DNA of 24,302 nt, from assembly GCA_016283985.1 (NCBI GenBank), contig JAEENZ010000155.1, forward strand, positions 1 through 24,302. Reading direction: 5' to 3'. The first letter of the stretch is position 1. Each line of letters begins with the position of its first letter. The stretch comes from Bacteroidales bacterium (GTDB lineage: Bacteria; Bacteroidota; Bacteroidia; Bacteroidales; UBA932). The translations under genes and the position numbers were made by a program. Shown here in pieces: positions 23,442-24,302 of this stretch. A model generated the notes under the pieces. That model was not told the DNA's origin. It saw only the letters and a list, made by a program, of their open reading frames with translations, and did not search any database.

Positions 23442-24302
23442 TCAGGATTTCCATACACATCCGCCCATTGTGATAGGGGCATTTCCAGAAGCCGGCGCGG
23501 TCGTCGCGGGTATTGGGAATGCCTCTTTCGTCGACACTCCAGTACCATTCGCCGTCCGGGGCGATTAGATTTGATTTGATATACTCCCAGCATCGGATGG
23601 CCCGGTCGGTCCATCCTTGATTTAGGCATCCGACCACCGTCTCGGCCTGAACCCACCAGTGGCGGTCGGTGTCGTGATCTTCGTAGATCATGCTGCCATC
23701 CGGCTGCAGGCCCTCCAGCGAGGCGGCGGCAATACGACTGCAGCAAGCGCGGACACGGGCCAGCAGGGCGGGATCATCCAGAAGTTCCGCAGTCTCGCAG
23801 AGCAGCCATGACGCTTCGATGTCATGCCCGTATGAGACAGTGTCGGATTGCGACCTCCAGTCCTCATCGAAAAACAGGCCCAGATGTCCGTCGGGGCGGA
23901 CTATCTTATTCATAAAGATCTCGCAAAGATCCACCAGGCGGCGGCGGAGGGTTTCATCCTTCCACACGCGGTATAGCCCGGTGTAGCCTTCGAGTATGTG
24001 CAGGTGGGTGTTCATGGTCTTGGCATCGTTGCGGTCCTTCTCGGAGAGGCGCATGTCGGCGATGGGCTGCCAGTCCCGAGTGCAGGCCTCGATATACCCG
24101 CCCTTGATGGAATCCAGACTATGGTCTTCGATGCTGCGCCATAATTTTATGGCCAGCTCCAGAGCCTCCTCTTCGCCGGTGGCACGGAAGAACTCGGCGC
24201 AGCCGTAAACCGCGAAGGCGATGGCGTAGAACTGCTTTTTGGTGTCCAGCGGAGTGCCGTCGGCGTTCAGGCTCCAGTAGATGCCGCCGAACTCCCGGTC
24301 GA
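23425..24302 (-). CDS. Cellobiose 2-epimerase / N-acylglucosamine 2-epimerase family (5' end cut by window)
   Basis: Member of the AGE superfamily, (alpha/alpha)6-barrel enzymes that epimerise C2 of sugars. Sequence features fit cellobiose 2-epimerase better than N-acylglucosamine 2-epimerase: DREFGGIYW at the window edge, KKQFYAIAFAVYG, NTHLHILEGYTGLYR, SYGHDIEASWLL, WWVQAETVVGCLN and FWKCPYHNGRMCMEI. The conserved His residues of NTHLH, GHDIEAS and PYHNGR include the catalytic candidates. About 291 residues are visible; the N terminus, perhaps 100 residues, lies beyond the right edge. The stop (23425-23427) is inside the end of the GH36 gene. In Bacteroides fragilis this enzyme belongs to a beta-mannan pathway converting mannobiose to mannosylglucose; the alpha-galactosidase next door would fit galactomannan use, though that link is inference. 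Confidence 0.88.
   Translation of the reverse strand, partial: DREFGGIYWSLNADGTPLDTKKQFYAIAFAVYGCAEFFRATGEEEALELAIKLWRSIEDHSLDSIKGGYIEACTRDWQPIADMRLSEKDRNDAKTMNTHLHILEGYTGLYRVWKDETLRRRLVDLCEIFMNKIVRPDGHLGLFFDEDWRSQSDTVSYGHDIEASWLLCETAELLDDPALLARVRACCSRIAAASLEGLQPDGSMIYEDHDTDRHWWVQAETVVGCLNQGWTDRAIRCWEYIKSNLIAPDGEWYWSVDERGIPNTRDDRAGFWKCPYHNGRMCMEILTTQPL

Noticed and set aside
1..24302. tRNA, rRNA, CRISPR array, riboswitch or insertion sequence
   Set aside because: No cloverleaf with T-loop consensus, no regularly spaced direct repeats, no long structured leader and no terminal inverted repeats with a transposase were seen. The Rpn-type nuclease has no flanking repeats that would make it an active element.

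Overview
The window is a GC-rich, gene-dense stretch of a Bacteroidota genome, most likely an uncultured gut-type member of the order Bacteroidales. The lineage call rests on promoters with the Bacteroidota -7 box TAnnTTTG, starts without Shine-Dalgarno sequences, many secreted proteins with short signal peptides, and protein types typical of Bacteroidales (tricorn-like S41 peptidase, RecO, AGCS symporter, xylose genes, GH36, AGE-family epimerase). It is inferred by eye, without a database search. No tRNA, rRNA, CRISPR array or IS element was seen.

Layout. 1-1864: the 3' part of a C-terminal processing peptidase (S41) followed by rdgB, probably cotranscribed. 1865-2825: an AT-rich insert with a two-gene MntA/HepT (MNT/HEPN) toxin-antitoxin module. 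Its antitoxin carries an N-terminal XRE helix-turn-helix, and a 16-bp perfect palindrome lies in the promoter. 2856-4244: an AGCS Na+/amino-acid symporter, convergent with an Rpn-type PD-(D/E)XK nuclease gene (4247-5251, minus). 5437-7161 (minus): a secreted protein with two tandem alpha/beta-hydrolase domains, ending at a clear intrinsic terminator (5301-5343). 7193-7351: the orphan 3' tail of a membrane-protein gene. 7430-8557: an archaeal-type AAA+ ATPase (PF01637-like) under a near-consensus promoter surrounded by direct and inverted repeats. 8579-9229 (minus) recO and 9295-12546 (plus) a full-length tricorn-like protease form a divergent pair.

12553-15860 (minus) is a tight three-gene operon, glpT - EamA transporter - secreted SGNH hydrolase. 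Divergent from it, 15932-23441 (plus) is a sugar operon: xylB - xylA - secreted Asp-box beta-propeller - xylE - secreted GH36 alpha-galactosidase. Its products would release galactosyl sugars outside the cytoplasm, import xylose with protons, isomerise it to xylulose and phosphorylate it into the pentose phosphate pathway. The right edge (23425-24302, minus) holds most of a cellobiose-2-epimerase/AGE-family gene that overlaps the GH36 gene tail to tail by 17 bp.

The strongest leads are the HTH-fused MntA/HepT module with its candidate operator, the repeat-framed promoter of the orphan AAA+ ATPase, the duplicated two-domain esterase, and the repeated placement of -7 boxes right next to start codons. 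No wholly new system could be demonstrated from sequence alone.
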